A stretch of DNA of 64,000 nucleotides, taken from contig JAUXVU010000023.1 of the NCBI GenBank assembly GCA_030680295.1, forward strand, positions 682,001-746,000, read 5' to 3'. Below, piece after piece: positions 1 to 16,157 of this stretch (position 1 is its first letter; each line of letters starts with the position of its first letter). The translations under genes and the position numbers were made by a program. Under the pieces are notes generated by a model that saw nothing but the letters and a program-made list of their open reading frames with translations, was not told the DNA's origin and searched no databases. This stretch comes from Moraxellaceae bacterium (GTDB taxonomy: Bacteria; Pseudomonadota; Gammaproteobacteria; Pseudomonadales; Moraxellaceae).

Positions 1-743
1 AGCAGTGCTACACGTGCTTGAAAACTTTGAGTGAAGTCGAGCTCGCCCAACATGGCCCGTTCAGTAATGGCGGCCACTTGCTCACCCACACCAGCGGCTT
101 TAGCCAGCTCATCAATCACTTCATGCTCAATGAGCGTGGAGTCCATATCGAAACACACTAGGCGACGGTTACGACGGAAGGCATTGTCTTTCTGGAACGC
201 GATATCAACACCCAGCTCACCCGCTAGGCGTAAAAATTCGGCACGCATAGCATGTGGGTCCAGCGCTTCTCCGCGCACAGAGAACTCAACACAGGCTTTC
301 GCCTGATCTGGCGGCGTGCTTTCATTCTCGAGCGCAACACGACCAGACAGACGCTGCAGGCCATCAATATTTAAGCCCTGATCAGCAATCAGCCTAGTGA
401 GTGCAGCAAGGTGCTCAGCAGTCACTTTACGTGCCAGCAGCGTGACAATATGGCGTGACTTGCCATGGCCAGACACCCATTGATGATAACTATCCGCGCT
501 AATTGGTGTGAAACGGGCATGAAGACCCAATGCGTGTGCTTCAAACAAGACAGCGCGCATCAATAGCGCAGAATCATTTTCACCACCCGTTTCAATCACT
601 AGGCCTAAGGTAAGTTGGTCGTGAATAACGGCTTGGCTGACATCTAAGATATTGACCTGATGCGCAGCCAAGGCAGCAGTTAATGACGCACTGATACCGG
701 CACGGTCGGGACCCGAAATGGAGACTAATAAAATTTCGCGCAC
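1..743 (-). CDS. serB: Phosphoserine phosphatase SerB (3' end outside window)
   Basis: Last step of serine synthesis: hydrolyses O-phosphoserine to serine in the cytoplasm. About 247 residues are visible; the C-terminus lies beyond the left edge. The N-terminal part (roughly residues 1-160) looks like the tandem ACT-type region of long SerB proteins. The HAD nucleophile motif DMDST follows, with the aspartates at residues 199 and 201. The start is GTG at 743, chosen because AGGAG sits 7 nt upstream and the protein then begins MREILLVSISGPD, typical for the family. It lies 23 nt downstream of parC on the same strand and is probably cotranscribed with it. Confidence 0.93.
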   Translation of the reverse strand, partial: MREILLVSISGPDRAGISASLTAALAAHQVNILDVSQAVIHDQLTLGLVIETGGENDSALLMRAVLFEAHALGLHARFTPISADSYHQWVSGHGKSRHIVTLLARKVTAEHLAALTRLIADQGLNIDGLQRLSGRVALENESTPPDQAKACVEFSVRGEALDPHAMRAEFLRLAGELGVDIAFQKDNAFRRNRRLVCFDMDSTLIEHEVIDELAKAAGVGEQVAAITERAMLGELDFTQSFQARVAL

Positions 744-766
744 TCGCGCTCTCCTAAAAAAGGGGC

Positions 767-5365
<4,599 letters not shown>

Positions 5366-5369
<4 letters not shown>

Positions 5370-5980
5370 GGCGCCCACTTAGCCTGCAAACGCGACTTGT
5401 TCATCGCCAGCCATTGCAGCGCCAAAATGCAAGGCGCGTTATTAATACGGCCACTAGTGATTTGTTGCAGCGCTTCATTCAAGTGCAACACCACCACCCG
5501 AATATTTTCGCCCTCTTCAGCTAGGCCATGAATACCACCAGCGCGAGACAGGTCGGCCGGTGCAGCAAACAAGGTGTAGTACTCATCCGAACCACCGGCG
5601 CTGGGGAAAAAGCCAAACACTTTTTCCAGCGTGGTAATGGCCACTCCCGCCTCTTCCAACGTTTCACGACGCGCGACATCTTCTAGGGATTCGTTTGGCC
5701 CCACCAAACCAGCCACCACTTCATACTGCCAAGGGTGTTGGGAATTCATGGCGCCGACACGGAATTGTTCAATCAGCAGCACTTCATCACGAGCTGCGTC
5801 ATAAACCACCACACCCACAGCAGAGGGGCGCACAAACAACTCACGCGAAATTTCCGCACCCATACTGCCGTCAAAGTGGCGATGGCGTAGGCGCAATTTA
5901 TCAACACGATAAAAGCCCTGAAACAGCGTGTCGCGCTGTACTAGCTCCACATCATCTGCCGTAAATTCGCCACCCGCCAT
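5366..5980 (-). CDS. nudF: ADP-ribose pyrophosphatase, Nudix hydrolase
   Basis: Cytosolic Nudix enzyme expected to cleave ADP-ribose to AMP and ribose 5-phosphate. The full Nudix box is present: G91, E97, R105-E106, E109-E110 and G112 fit GX5EX7REUXEEXGU. The N-terminal domain-swap region and the 204-aa length match NudF. AGGAGA precedes the ATG at 5980. The gene starts 2 nt before the thiC stop region ends and overlaps the DUF1249 gene by 4 bp, so it is part of the thiC-to-parC transcription unit. Confidence 0.93.
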
Positions 5981-5982
5981 GA

Positions 5983-7860
<1,878 letters not shown>

Positions 7861-7890
7861 CTACGAGTAATGACTATACAGAGACCATGC

Positions 7891-7920
7891 ACTATATAGT
7901 GCTGCATAGCGAGGTCACAA
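7891..7920 (-). promoter_or_regulatory. Candidate thiC promoter with palindromic -10 region
   Basis: On the minus strand TTGTGA (7920-7915) is followed after 18 nt by TATAGT (7896-7891). The -10 lies inside a perfect 14-bp palindrome, GCACTATATAGTGC at 7889-7902, which could be an operator. This is inferred from hexamer match and spacing only. Confidence 0.4.
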
Positions 7921-7965
7921 CAAGGCTGTTAAATTCCTGACCAAGCCTTGCCATTTTGAGCCTTG
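7921..7965. repeat. Three AGCCTTG repeats in the thiC/tolC gap
   Basis: AGCCTTG occurs at 7944-7950 and 7959-7965 (15-bp period) and in inverted orientation as CAAGGCT at 7921-7927. The arrangement resembles a regulator-binding region shared by the divergent thiC and tolC genes. No known regulator motif was matched. Confidence 0.3.
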
Positions 7966-8009
7966 AGCACTAGGCTCGAACAACGCCAACATACTCATGG
8001 GTATCTTTC

Positions 8010-9344
8010 ATGCTGACGCGTTTAACGCCTCTTATCCTCGCTTTGGTTGCAGCCACACCTGCAGTTGTTCTAGCTGACACTCGCTTGGATCTGCTCGATA
8101 CCCTGCGCTTGGCTGATCAGTTTGATCCCAACCTAGCCGCGGTACGGGCCAATCAAGCCGCTGCGGCACAGGGCACCACCATTTCACGTTCAGCATTATT
8201 ACCGCGCGTGGTCGCCGCTGGCAGCATTAGCGACATCACCTTGAAGCAAGATATGCAGGGCATTACTGACTACCGCAGCGAGCAATACAGCATTAAGTTG
8301 ACGCAGCCGTTATTTCGTTGGGATGCCTGGCACCAACATCAAGCCGCCAAAGCATTAAGGTCGCAGTCAGAAGCAGATGCCGCTGACCAAACACAGAACT
8401 TATTTTTAGCCGTGGCAGAAGCTTATTTGGCTGTGCTGCGGGCGCAAGACAATCTCAGTCTGGCAGTCGCCCAAGAAGCGGCCCTGGAACGGCAGCGTGA
8501 ACAGGCTGACGCACGCTTTAAGGTCGGTGTAGTAGCACGTACTGATGTGCTGGAAGCCAGCGCCCAGCGTGACAACGCTACTGCCCTGCGCTTGAGCGCA
8601 GAAATTGCGCTTAACAGTGCGCGTGAAACCTTAAATGCTGCCGTTGGCCGCGATATTGGTGAGCTGGCGCGCTTGCAAGAAACATTGCCGATGTCAGCCC
8701 CCATTCCAGATGACGCCAATGAATGGACTAAGCTGGCCCGTGAGCGCAATCCGGGCCTGATCGCCGCACGCTTAAATGCACAAGCGGCCAAATCAAATCG
8801 TCAGGCGCAACGCGGCGGTTATTTACCGCAGGTTGATTTATTTGCCAGCTACAGTGATCGTCAAAACAGTAATGTCACTAACGCCAACAATCCTTCCGTA
8901 AGCTTTAACTCTGGTAGTAATGAAGCGATTGGTATTGAAGCACAATGGGAGCTGTTTGCCAGTGGCCGCACGTTAGCCAGCGTTAAACAAGCCAGTCTAC
9001 AAGCTGATGCCGCAGAAGCCGTGGCCAGAGCACGCGAACACCAGGTAGTGAATGGTGCGCGTACTGGATATCTAACAGTGAAGGCGGACAACTCACGCTT
9101 GCAAGCTCGTGCACAAGCACAGGCCTCAGCACAACTGGCTTATGACGCGGTTCAAGCAGGTTATAAAGTCGGCACGCGAAATATTGTCGATGTGTTGTTG
9201 GCTGAGACCAACTTGTTTGCTGCCAAGCGAGACTATGCCAATGCTCGTTATGATTACATCGTGAACACCCTGCGCCTACATGCCAGTGCAGGCATGCTGG
9301 GTGAGCCGCTGATTGAGCAAATTAATGGCTGGCTGATTAAGTAG
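8010..9344 (+). CDS. tolC: TolC family outer-membrane channel
   Basis: Outer-membrane exit duct for tripartite efflux pumps and type I secretion. The 444-aa product starts with a cleavable signal peptide (about 22 residues ending VVLA) and has two outer-membrane efflux protein repeats rich in coiled-coil heptads. It is divergent from thiC and its stop overlaps the convergent rsmE stop region by 8 bp, so no separate terminator exists between them. No inner-membrane pump gene is adjacent, which agrees with a general-purpose TolC. The ribosome-binding site is weak. Confidence 0.92.
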   Translation: MLTRLTPLILALVAATPAVVLADTRLDLLDTLRLADQFDPNLAAVRANQAAAAQGTTISRSALLPRVVAAGSISDITLKQDMQGITDYRSEQYSIKLTQPLFRWDAWHQHQAAKALRSQSEADAADQTQNLFLAVAEAYLAVLRAQDNLSLAVAQEAALERQREQADARFKVGVVARTDVLEASAQRDNATALRLSAEIALNSARETLNAAVGRDIGELARLQETLPMSAPIPDDANEWTKLARERNPGLIAARLNAQAAKSNRQAQRGGYLPQVDLFASYSDRQNSNVTNANNPSVSFNSGSNEAIGIEAQWELFASGRTLASVKQASLQADAAEAVARAREHQVVNGARTGYLTVKADNSRLQARAQAQASAQLAYDAVQAGYKVGTRNIVDVLLAETNLFAAKRDYANARYDYIVNTLRLHASAGMLGEPLIEQINGWLIK

Positions 9345-10068
9345 GCAGCATGCGCCCCAGCGCAACTGCCACCGCCGTCTCTACTCGTAGAATCCGTGGC
9401 CCAAGACTAATCACCTGCATACCGGCGGCCTGCAGCTTCTCTGCCTCATAGGGAATAAAGCCGCCCTCAGGGCCAATGGCTAATACCAAGGGTGTCGTTA
9501 AGTTGCATGGACAAGGCAGGGCTTGAGCCATGGGGTGTGCCACAAAGCCTTGCTTGCCTTGCAGCATGGCGGGCAAATCATCTTCCACAAACGGTTTAAA
9601 ACGCTGAGCTAACGTGACTTTTGGCAGCACACTATCACCCGCCTGCTCCAGCCCCAGCAGCAACTGCTCATGTAAGGCATCCGCCGTTAAAAATGGACTT
9701 TGCCAATAACTTTTTTCTACCCGATAGCTATTCAACAACACCAAATGATCCACGCCTAAGGTGCAGACCATTTGCACAATACGCTTCAGCATTTTCGGAC
9801 GCGGCAAGGCCAGCAATAATGTTGCGCCCGTCTTAACCGGGGCATCATGAGTCAGACGAACGTTAAGCTCGGCATGATCATGCGACAACTCAACAATGCT
9901 GCCTTCACCTAATCGACCACCTAATAAGCCCACCCGTAATGTGTCACCTAGCTGAGCACGATGCACTTCGTGTAAGTGTTGCAACTGCCGTTGATCAAGC
10001 CGCACCCGAAGCAAAAACTCATTGTCAGCCGACACAATCTGCTCTTGCGTGAACAGCAAACAATTCAT
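9337..10068 (-). CDS. rsmE: 16S rRNA m3U1498 methyltransferase RsmE
   Basis: SAM-dependent SPOUT methyltransferase that makes m3U at 16S rRNA position 1498. At 243 aa it has the N-terminal PUA-like part and the C-terminal knot motifs LAIGPEGGF and SLGPRILRVETA, both characteristic. Its start overlaps the waaA stop as ATGA, so it is translated from the waaA message. Confidence 0.95.
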   Translation of the reverse strand: MNCLLFTQEQIVSADNEFLLRVRLDQRQLQHLHEVHRAQLGDTLRVGLLGGRLGEGSIVELSHDHAELNVRLTHDAPVKTGATLLLALPRPKMLKRIVQMVCTLGVDHLVLLNSYRVEKSYWQSPFLTADALHEQLLLGLEQAGDSVLPKVTLAQRFKPFVEDDLPAMLQGKQGFVAHPMAQALPCPCNLTTPLVLAIGPEGGFIPYEAEKLQAAGMQVISLGPRILRVETAVAVALGRMLPT

Positions 10069-11348
10069 GCTGCTCGCTCAATCAACTGCTGCAATAAATC
10101 TAACTGACGTTGCACAGCACCACGATTGGCCAACATCACCTGCTCAGCACTGGCACGTTGCTGTGCTACTAATTTGGGCTCATTTAGTAGTCTTAAAATG
10201 GCGTCTGCTAAATCAGCACTGTTTTCCACCACGGCTAAAGCACCCGCATCAATCAACGCATCATTAATCACTTGGAAGTTCATAAAGTAAGGGCCGGTCA
10301 GTGTAGGTACCAACAGCGCCAATGGCTCTAGCGTGTTATGCCCACCCACGGGCACCAATGAGCCGCCAACAAAGGCCACATCAGCCATAGCCAACCACAA
10401 CAGCAACTCACCCATGCTATCGGCCAACAACACTTGCGTCAGTGGGCTCACATTTTGCTGAGCGCTGCGTCTAGCCATGTTAAAGCCCTGCTGTGTGATC
10501 AAGTCAGCCACTTGCTTAAAACGCTCCGGATGACGCGGTACTAAAATCAGTAAGGCATCTGGCGTGGTTTGCAGTAGCTGTTTATGCGCAGCAAGCACTG
10601 GCTCATCTTCACCATCATGAGTACTAGCCGCCACCCACACTTCACGCTCATGCAAACGCCATTGGTCTAGTAGTTTTTTGGCTTGCTGCGACAGTTCATC
10701 GGGCAGGCTTAAATCAAACTTAACACTGCCAGTAACACTGACTTTTTCTGGTGGCAAACCTAAGGATAAAAAACGATCCGCAGTGGCTTGGTCTTGTGCT
10801 GCGACCATCGACAATGACTGCATCAAGCTACGCGTTAAACCACCAGCCTTGGCATAACCCTGGGCAGACTTTTCTGACAGCCGAGCATTCGCCAGCAACA
10901 CGGGTATGGCACGTGACTTTGCCGCTGCCAGCGTATTGGGCCAAAGCTCGGTTTCCATAATAATTAATGCCGCTGGATTCCACGCATCTAAAAAGCGCGA
11001 AATGGCATGTGGAAAGTCATACGGCGCATAAACGTGATGAACGCTATCACCCCACAACGCCTTCACACGCTCTGAGCCAGTTGGAGTCATGGTGGTAATC
11101 AGTAACGGATGGTCCGGCCATTGTTTGCGAATAGCAGCAACGAGAGGTTGTGCCGCCAAGGTTTCGCCAACGGAAACGGCATGCAACCAGATTGGCCGCT
11201 GAACCAGCGCTGACGAGGGACTACTAACGCCCAAGCGTTCACGCCAACGTAAGCGATAGGCCGGTGCTTTTCGGCCACGCCAATACAGGCGCAGCAAAAT
11301 CAGCGGCAGCATTAAATAGAGCAAAATAGTGTAGAGCCAACGAGGCAC
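10065..11348 (-). CDS. waaA: 3-deoxy-D-manno-octulosonic acid (Kdo) transferase
   Basis: Inner-membrane glycosyltransferase that adds Kdo from CMP-Kdo to lipid IVA, the first step of LPS core assembly. The open frame extends to 11495, but the GTG at 11348 is preferred: GGAG lies 6 nt upstream and the protein then begins with the family N-terminus, a membrane anchor (WLYTILLYLML) followed by RGRKAPAYRLRW. This gives 427 aa, the usual length; ATG at 11396 is the alternative. The C-terminal domain has the GGSLVPVGGHN motif of GT30 enzymes. It is divergent from an LpxL-type acyltransferase. Confidence 0.95.
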   Translation of the reverse strand: MPRWLYTILLYLMLPLILLRLYWRGRKAPAYRLRWRERLGVSSPSSALVQRPIWLHAVSVGETLAAQPLVAAIRKQWPDHPLLITTMTPTGSERVKALWGDSVHHVYAPYDFPHAISRFLDAWNPAALIIMETELWPNTLAAAKSRAIPVLLANARLSEKSAQGYAKAGGLTRSLMQSLSMVAAQDQATADRFLSLGLPPEKVSVTGSVKFDLSLPDELSQQAKKLLDQWRLHEREVWVAASTHDGEDEPVLAAHKQLLQTTPDALLILVPRHPERFKQVADLITQQGFNMARRSAQQNVSPLTQVLLADSMGELLLWLAMADVAFVGGSLVPVGGHNTLEPLALLVPTLTGPYFMNFQVINDALIDAGALAVVENSADLADAILRLLNEPKLVAQQRASAEQVMLANRGAVQRQLDLLQQLIERAA

Positions 11349-11432
11349 GCGCCACTCCAAAGCAATAGGACTAGTCGCGGCGATTCTAACTCGCATACAC
11401 TTATAGGTCAGTTCATTTTCGACAGTCAGCTC

Positions 11433-12398
11433 ATGCCTAAACCCGCACACCGCATCACCCGTGTTAATGACAGTTTTAAATGGGCATGGCTGCACCCAAA
11501 ATTTTGGCCCACTTGGCTTGTTTGCTTACTAGCTTTTGTCATTGGCTGGCTGCCCTGGTGGTTACAACGTCGATTAGGTGCAGGCCTTGGTTGGATGGCT
11601 TATCACCTAGTACCACAGCGCGTAGAAGATACCCGCATCAATTTAAGGCTTTGCTTCCCCAATTTAAGCGAACCTGAGCGCGAACAAATGGTTCGTGACG
11701 TTTTCCGCCAAGGCGGAATTGGTGTGTTTGAAAGCGCTAGTGCATGGTTTAAACCCTTGGAATGGATTCGCCCACGCGTTAACACCATTGGCCTTGAGCA
11801 TGTGTTGGAGTCCGCCAAACTAGGTCGTGGCGTCATCATTTTAGGTGCGCACTACAGCACCTTGGACTTAAACGGCGCCATTGCTGCGCTGTTTTTCCCA
11901 CTGCATACGGTATATCGCCCACAAAATAATCCTGTACTGGACTGGATGATTCGCAAACGTCGCTTTCGTGTCTATATCGATCAAATTGATCATGCTGATA
12001 TGCGCACATTATTTAAGGCGTTGAAGCGTGGTGAAATTGTTTGGACATCAGTGGACCAAGACTTTGGCTTAAAGCAAGGTGTGATGGCACCATTTTTTGG
12101 CCACCCTGCCGCCACACTCACCGCCACATCGCGTATGGCCAAATACAACAACTCGCCCGTGGTGTTTGTGCACTTTATGCGCAACCCCGATGAGCGGACT
12201 TACACGTTGAGCTTTACACCACCGCTGGACGGCTACCCTAGTGGTGACGATGTAACTGATGCCATACGTATCAACAAAGAACTAGAGCAGCTTATTCAGC
12301 GCGCACCAACGCAGTACATGTGGTTTCACCGTCGGTTTAAAAGCCGCCCGCCTGGCGAAGCATCGCCCTACTCGAAAAAGGTAAAGAAACGTAAATGA
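11433..12398 (+). CDS. LpxL/HtrB-type lipid A acyltransferase
   Basis: Inner-membrane acyltransferase expected to place a secondary acyl chain (for example laurate) on Kdo-lipid A. The 321-aa protein has an N-terminal membrane segment (about residues 27-45) and the HX4D catalytic motif in GAHYSTLD. It matches the LpxL/LpxM family rather than glycerolipid acyltransferases, and its position next to waaA supports a lipid A role. Which chain and which position (LpxL or LpxM) cannot be decided here. It is coupled by ATGA to the next gene. Confidence 0.9.
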   Translation: MPKPAHRITRVNDSFKWAWLHPKFWPTWLVCLLAFVIGWLPWWLQRRLGAGLGWMAYHLVPQRVEDTRINLRLCFPNLSEPEREQMVRDVFRQGGIGVFESASAWFKPLEWIRPRVNTIGLEHVLESAKLGRGVIILGAHYSTLDLNGAIAALFFPLHTVYRPQNNPVLDWMIRKRRFRVYIDQIDHADMRTLFKALKRGEIVWTSVDQDFGLKQGVMAPFFGHPAATLTATSRMAKYNNSPVVFVHFMRNPDERTYTLSFTPPLDGYPSGDDVTDAIRINKELEQLIQRAPTQYMWFHRRFKSRPPGEASPYSKKVKKRK

Positions 12399-13036
12399 TT
12401 GAAGTACGTCGACTCATTATTTTATTAATTCTGTTATTTGTCTTGGGTGCCGGTTCTTATATCTATATTCAAGGTTTAAGCGACCCATCAGCTGTATATG
12501 CGCTCAGTGAGACCGGTCCCTTTGAACAATTAAGCCTTGTGTTTTGGGCGCTGCTTAGTGTCTACATTATTTGGCGCTGGTGGCCGGGCAGCTGGCAATC
12601 ATGGGCGCTGGCTATGCTGCCTCTGATTGCCATGGCTAGAGAGGCCAGCCTACACAAGGCCATTTATGGCATTAGCGTGTTGAAGCGCAGCTTTTATGTG
12701 TCACCTGATGTGCCCTTAGCTTCTAAGCTAGTGCTAGGTAGTGTGGTACTGATTTTAATTTCTGCACTTTTCTACGGCCTTTACTTATTTGTGATTTGGC
12801 TGCGGGAAGGCGCATGGAAACGAAGTAGTGGGCAGTTTCTATTGGCAGGCATGGGCCTATTAGTTGGCACCAAAATTTTAGACCGAATGAACTCCGTCTT
12901 ACGCGTTGATTTTGGCGTTATTTTACCAGCTCATTTCGCTGAGTCCGTGGTGGTGTTTGAAGAGTCGCTAGAAATGGCGCTACCCTTAGTTTTGCTAGCC
13001 GCCGCGCGTTATGTTTGGCTTGAGAATAAATCATGA
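12395..13036 (+). CDS. Unknown integral membrane protein
   Basis: A 213-aa protein that I do not recognise. Hydrophobic segments are visible near residues 7-27, 43-62, 72-80, 108-136, 145-165 and 188-208, so it likely spans the inner membrane five or six times. Short charged loops include REASLHKAIYG and KRSFYVSPD. It is tightly coupled: its start overlaps the LpxL-type gene (ATGA, 12395-12398) and its stop overlaps the following GT4 gene (ATGA, 13033-13036). The context suggests a role in LPS assembly or modification, but that is inference. Confidence 0.8.
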   Translation: MIEVRRLIILLILLFVLGAGSYIYIQGLSDPSAVYALSETGPFEQLSLVFWALLSVYIIWRWWPGSWQSWALAMLPLIAMAREASLHKAIYGISVLKRSFYVSPDVPLASKLVLGSVVLILISALFYGLYLFVIWLREGAWKRSSGQFLLAGMGLLVGTKILDRMNSVLRVDFGVILPAHFAESVVVFEESLEMALPLVLLAAARYVWLENKS

Positions 13037-14142
13037 GTAAGCGCTTAACTGTTCTGCAAACACTGCCAGCACTCAATAGCGGCGGTGTTGAGCGTGGCAC
13101 ACTTGAAATTGCTCGCGCCTTAGTAGCTGCAGGGCATCGCTCGATTGTGGTTTCCAATGGTGGGCGCTTGGTGGAACAGCTTATCAATGAGGGCAGTGAG
13201 CACATCACATTGCCCGTGCACAAAAAGTCACTGCTTAGCTTGTTTCAGATTCGACCTTTTCGACGCCTGCTCGCCGACATCAAACCTGACATTGTGCATG
13301 CTCGCTCACGTGTTCCCGCTTGGATTGCTTGGCTTGCGCTACGCAAAATGAATCCCGCGAGCCGCCCGCGATTCATTACCACCGTGCATGGTCTTTACTC
13401 GGTCAGTCCCTACAGCGCCATTATGACCAAAGGTGAGCGCGTCATTGTGGTGTCAGAAACCGTTCGTGACTATGTGCTAAAAAACTACCAGTCTTGCCCG
13501 CCTGAACGCATTCAGCTCATTTATCGTGGCGTTGACGAGGCGGAGTTCCCATACGGCTATCAACCCTCGCCAGAGTGGTTGGCACAGTGGCAAAAAGCCT
13601 TTCCTGAACTAGAAGGCAAAACGGTGTTAGCACTGCCCGGACGCTTGTCACGGGTAAAAGGTCACGAAACATTTTTGCAGCTAATAGCCGCACTAAAGGA
13701 TGAGTTTCCGCAAGTGCATGGCCTGATTATTGGCGGCGCTGAACCCAAAAAAGCCCACTATGGACAGTTTTTACGCGACGAAGTTAAGCGCCTTGGCATT
13801 GAAGACTACATCACCTTTGCTGGCCATCGCAGTGATATGCGTGAAGTACTAAGCCAGTGTGCATTATGCTTTGCGTTACGTGTAACTCCAGAGGCCTTTG
13901 GCCGAACTACATTAGAACCACTACGAATGGGGGTTCCGGTGATTGGCTGGGATGTAGGTGGAACTGGAGAAATTTTGCATGCGATGTATCCGACCGGCCT
14001 TGTAGAGCTTAAAAATCAAACTAAACTAAAGAGTACGGTTTCCAACTTTCTTATCACACCGAATAAACCAAATGATAAAGCAGAGTTTGATCTCGCCACC
14101 ATGACAGATAAGACTCTCTCGGTTTACCACCAACTAAATTAA
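13033..14142 (+). CDS. GT4 glycosyltransferase
   Basis: GT-B fold glycosyltransferase of family 4, probably adding a sugar to the LPS core at the cytoplasmic face. The 369-aa product starts with the GGVERGTLEIARALV motif of the family, has LPGRLSRVKGHETFL in the hinge region and the EX7E nucleotide-sugar motif in EAFGRTTLE. It ends the plus-strand lpxL-like/membrane protein/GT4 unit and overlaps the convergent GT2 gene by 9 bp. Donor and acceptor sugars cannot be read from sequence. Confidence 0.88.
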   Translation: MSKRLTVLQTLPALNSGGVERGTLEIARALVAAGHRSIVVSNGGRLVEQLINEGSEHITLPVHKKSLLSLFQIRPFRRLLADIKPDIVHARSRVPAWIAWLALRKMNPASRPRFITTVHGLYSVSPYSAIMTKGERVIVVSETVRDYVLKNYQSCPPERIQLIYRGVDEAEFPYGYQPSPEWLAQWQKAFPELEGKTVLALPGRLSRVKGHETFLQLIAALKDEFPQVHGLIIGGAEPKKAHYGQFLRDEVKRLGIEDYITFAGHRSDMREVLSQCALCFALRVTPEAFGRTTLEPLRMGVPVIGWDVGGTGEILHAMYPTGLVELKNQTKLKSTVSNFLITPNKPNDKAEFDLATMTDKTLSVYHQLN

Positions 14143-15015
14143 ACGTAACCATCCCTTCAAATAACGAACATTAAACACTACCAACCACCTAAAGGTAAAA
14201 GCTTCAAGCAGAAACTTGCGCGCTTGACTTCGATCAAAGCGCATAACATCTTCTGCCGCAATCACAAGCGTCTTACAAACCGCTTTTCGGTATAGTGGGT
14301 GACTTGAAAAGCACTCAATTGATTGCCTTGCCCCGACATACAGCTTATTTTGCTGCTTAGATGTATTGTCTCCATGGCTCCTATAGGCAGTGAGCACATC
14401 GCCACTATTAAGCAAAAAATCGCCATTGGAAGTTAAACGCAACCATAGGTCAAAGTCTTCAATTGGATTAGTCTCGTTATAACCTCCTGCTGCAACCAAT
14501 GCACCTTTCCTAAGCATCGCAGTTGGTGCCGGCAAAGATGCCTTTCTAAGAAAAATCGACTCAAAGCTTTCCCTTCTTAGTCGACGCTTCTTTCCCTCAC
14601 GAATTAAGTTTGAGCCTTCATCTATAGCAGACATTCTTCCAAAAGCACCCACTACTTCTATATGCCGCACTAACGTTGAAACTTGTATTGCTACTCGATC
14701 TGGATACATCACGTCATCAGATGCTAAGGCGCAAAAGTACTCCCCTTGTGACCAGCTTAAAGCTTCGTTTAATGTTCGGCACAAGCCTACATTCGCACGC
14801 GAACGTAGCTCATAACGGACAAAACGCTTTGACACTTTTTCTCGCAATGACTCAATGACATCCTTGCTATCATCACCCGACCCATCATCAATAATAATGA
14901 GCTCAATGTTTTGATATGTCTGCTTAATGACAGAATCAATAGCCTCTGCAACGTATGCGGCGTGGTTATAGGAAGGTATTGCAACAGTAACTAATGGCGT
15001 ATTTGATTTAACCAA
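14134..15015 (-). CDS. GT2 glycosyltransferase
   Basis: Inverting GT-A fold glycosyltransferase, 293 aa. Visible motifs are VAIPSYNHAAYV, the nucleotide-binding IIIDDGS and the metal-binding SDD, as in family 2. It is the last gene of the minus-strand surface-sugar cluster, 50 nt downstream of the sugar aminotransferase. It is therefore a candidate for transferring the N-acetylated deoxy-amino-sugar made by its neighbours; this is inference from position. Confidence 0.87.
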   Translation of the reverse strand: MVKSNTPLVTVAIPSYNHAAYVAEAIDSVIKQTYQNIELIIIDDGSGDDSKDVIESLREKVSKRFVRYELRSRANVGLCRTLNEALSWSQGEYFCALASDDVMYPDRVAIQVSTLVRHIEVVGAFGRMSAIDEGSNLIREGKKRRLRRESFESIFLRKASLPAPTAMLRKGALVAAGGYNETNPIEDFDLWLRLTSNGDFLLNSGDVLTAYRSHGDNTSKQQNKLYVGARQSIECFSSHPLYRKAVCKTLVIAAEDVMRFDRSQARKFLLEAFTFRWLVVFNVRYLKGWLRLI

Positions 15016-15065
15016 TGCAGTTCCACCTTGCGAGTTTTAAACTTCACCACAAGCGCACATAAGAA

Positions 15066-16157
15066 TTAGAAAGTATTGATTGCATCAATTATTTTTTGAA
15101 CATCCTCATGTGACATATTTGGCCCCATAGGTAAACTAACAACTTGTTCATGAATTTGCTCTGTCACCGGAAAAGACATACTCGGCCAATCATGAAATGC
15201 CTCCTGCTTATGAGGAGGGATCGGATAATGAACTAACGTTTGAATACCTTTTTGCAACAGGTGATTTTGGAAGTCCGCTCTACGCTTAACTTTCACAACG
15301 AATAAGTGCCATACATGATTTGTTTCTACATGCGGAAGTATCACCTGACTATTAGTAATCCCATGTAAGTATTGATCTGCTACTGAACGTCTTTCATCAA
15401 TCTCCCTCTCCAAGTGTCTTAGCTTCACGCGAAGCATAGCTGCCTGCATCTCATCGAGCCTGCTATTAACGCCTTGGTAAATATTCTTATACTTCTCATG
15501 TGACCCATAGTTTCGAAGTGCTAGTAATGTATCAGCCAACTCATCATCATTTGTTGTTACTGCACCTCCATCTCCAAGCGCACCGAGATTTTTGCCAGGA
15601 TAAAAGCTAAAGCCAGAAGCATGCCCCCAACCCCCAACTTTTTGGCCATTAAGGCTAGCGCCATGTGCTTGTGCTGAATCCTCTAGAACTAACAAATTAT
15701 TTTGCGCAGCAATGGCCATTATGGCTGGCATATTTGCAATTTGACCGTAAAGATGTACGGGAAGAATCACACGAGTTCGCGAAGTTATAGCCGCCTCAAC
15801 ATTGCTCGGAGACAAGTTAAAACTCGCTTCGTTAGGCTCCACTAAAACAGGCTTAAGCCTGTTTTCAGTAATAGCCAAGATGCTAGCTATATAGGTGTTA
15901 GCCGGGACAATAACTTCATCACCATCCTTCAGCTTACCCAACACTTTCCAAGCTCTAAGTGTAAGTATCAAAGCATCAAGACCATTTGCTACGCCGATGC
16001 AGTGCTTAGCACCACAATATGCTGCGAACTCTTTCTCAAACTGGGCTAGTTCATTACCTGCAATGTACCAGCCGGAATCGATCACTCGTGTGCATGCCTC
16101 TACTAGGCTCTCTCGATATTGTGCATTGATGGTTTTGAGATCTAGGAAAGGAATCAT
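15066..16157 (-). CDS. dTDP-3-oxo-6-deoxyhexose aminotransferase (FdtB/QdtB type)
   Basis: PLP enzyme of the DegT/DnrJ/EryC1/StrS family, 363 aa. Expected to transaminate the 3-keto sugar made by the neighbouring ketoisomerase. K189 in SFYPGKN is the PLP lysine and D160 in [10 protein letters not shown] the pyridine-nitrogen partner. Its start ATG overlaps the stop of the acetyltransferase (TAATG). The FdtB (galacto) and QdtB (gluco) forms cannot be separated by eye. Neighbours rmlA, rmlB, ketoisomerase and acetyltransferase complete a dTDP-Fuc3NAc or Qui3NAc pathway. Confidence 0.9.
   Translation of the reverse strand: MIPFLDLKTINAQYRESLVEACTRVIDSGWYIAGNELAQFEKEFAAYCGAKHCIGVANGLDALILTLRAWKVLGKLKDGDEVIVPANTYIASILAITENRLKPVLVEPNEASFNLSPSNVEAAITSRTRVILPVHLYGQIANMPAIMAIAAQNNLLVLEDSAQAHGASLNGQKVGGWGHASGFSFYPGKNLGALGDGGAVTTNDDELADTLLALRNYGSHEKYKNIYQGVNSRLDEMQAAMLRVKLRHLEREIDERRSVADQYLHGITNSQVILPHVETNHVWHLFVVKVKRRADFQNHLLQKGIQTLVHYPIPPHKQEAFHDWPSMSFPVTEQIHEQVVSLPMGPNMSHEDVQKIIDAINTF

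Noticed and set aside
11349-11495. N-terminal extension of waaA
   Set aside because: Would run into the divergent acyltransferase gene and place a polar segment before the membrane anchor; the GTG at 11348 has a ribosome-binding site and family-like length.
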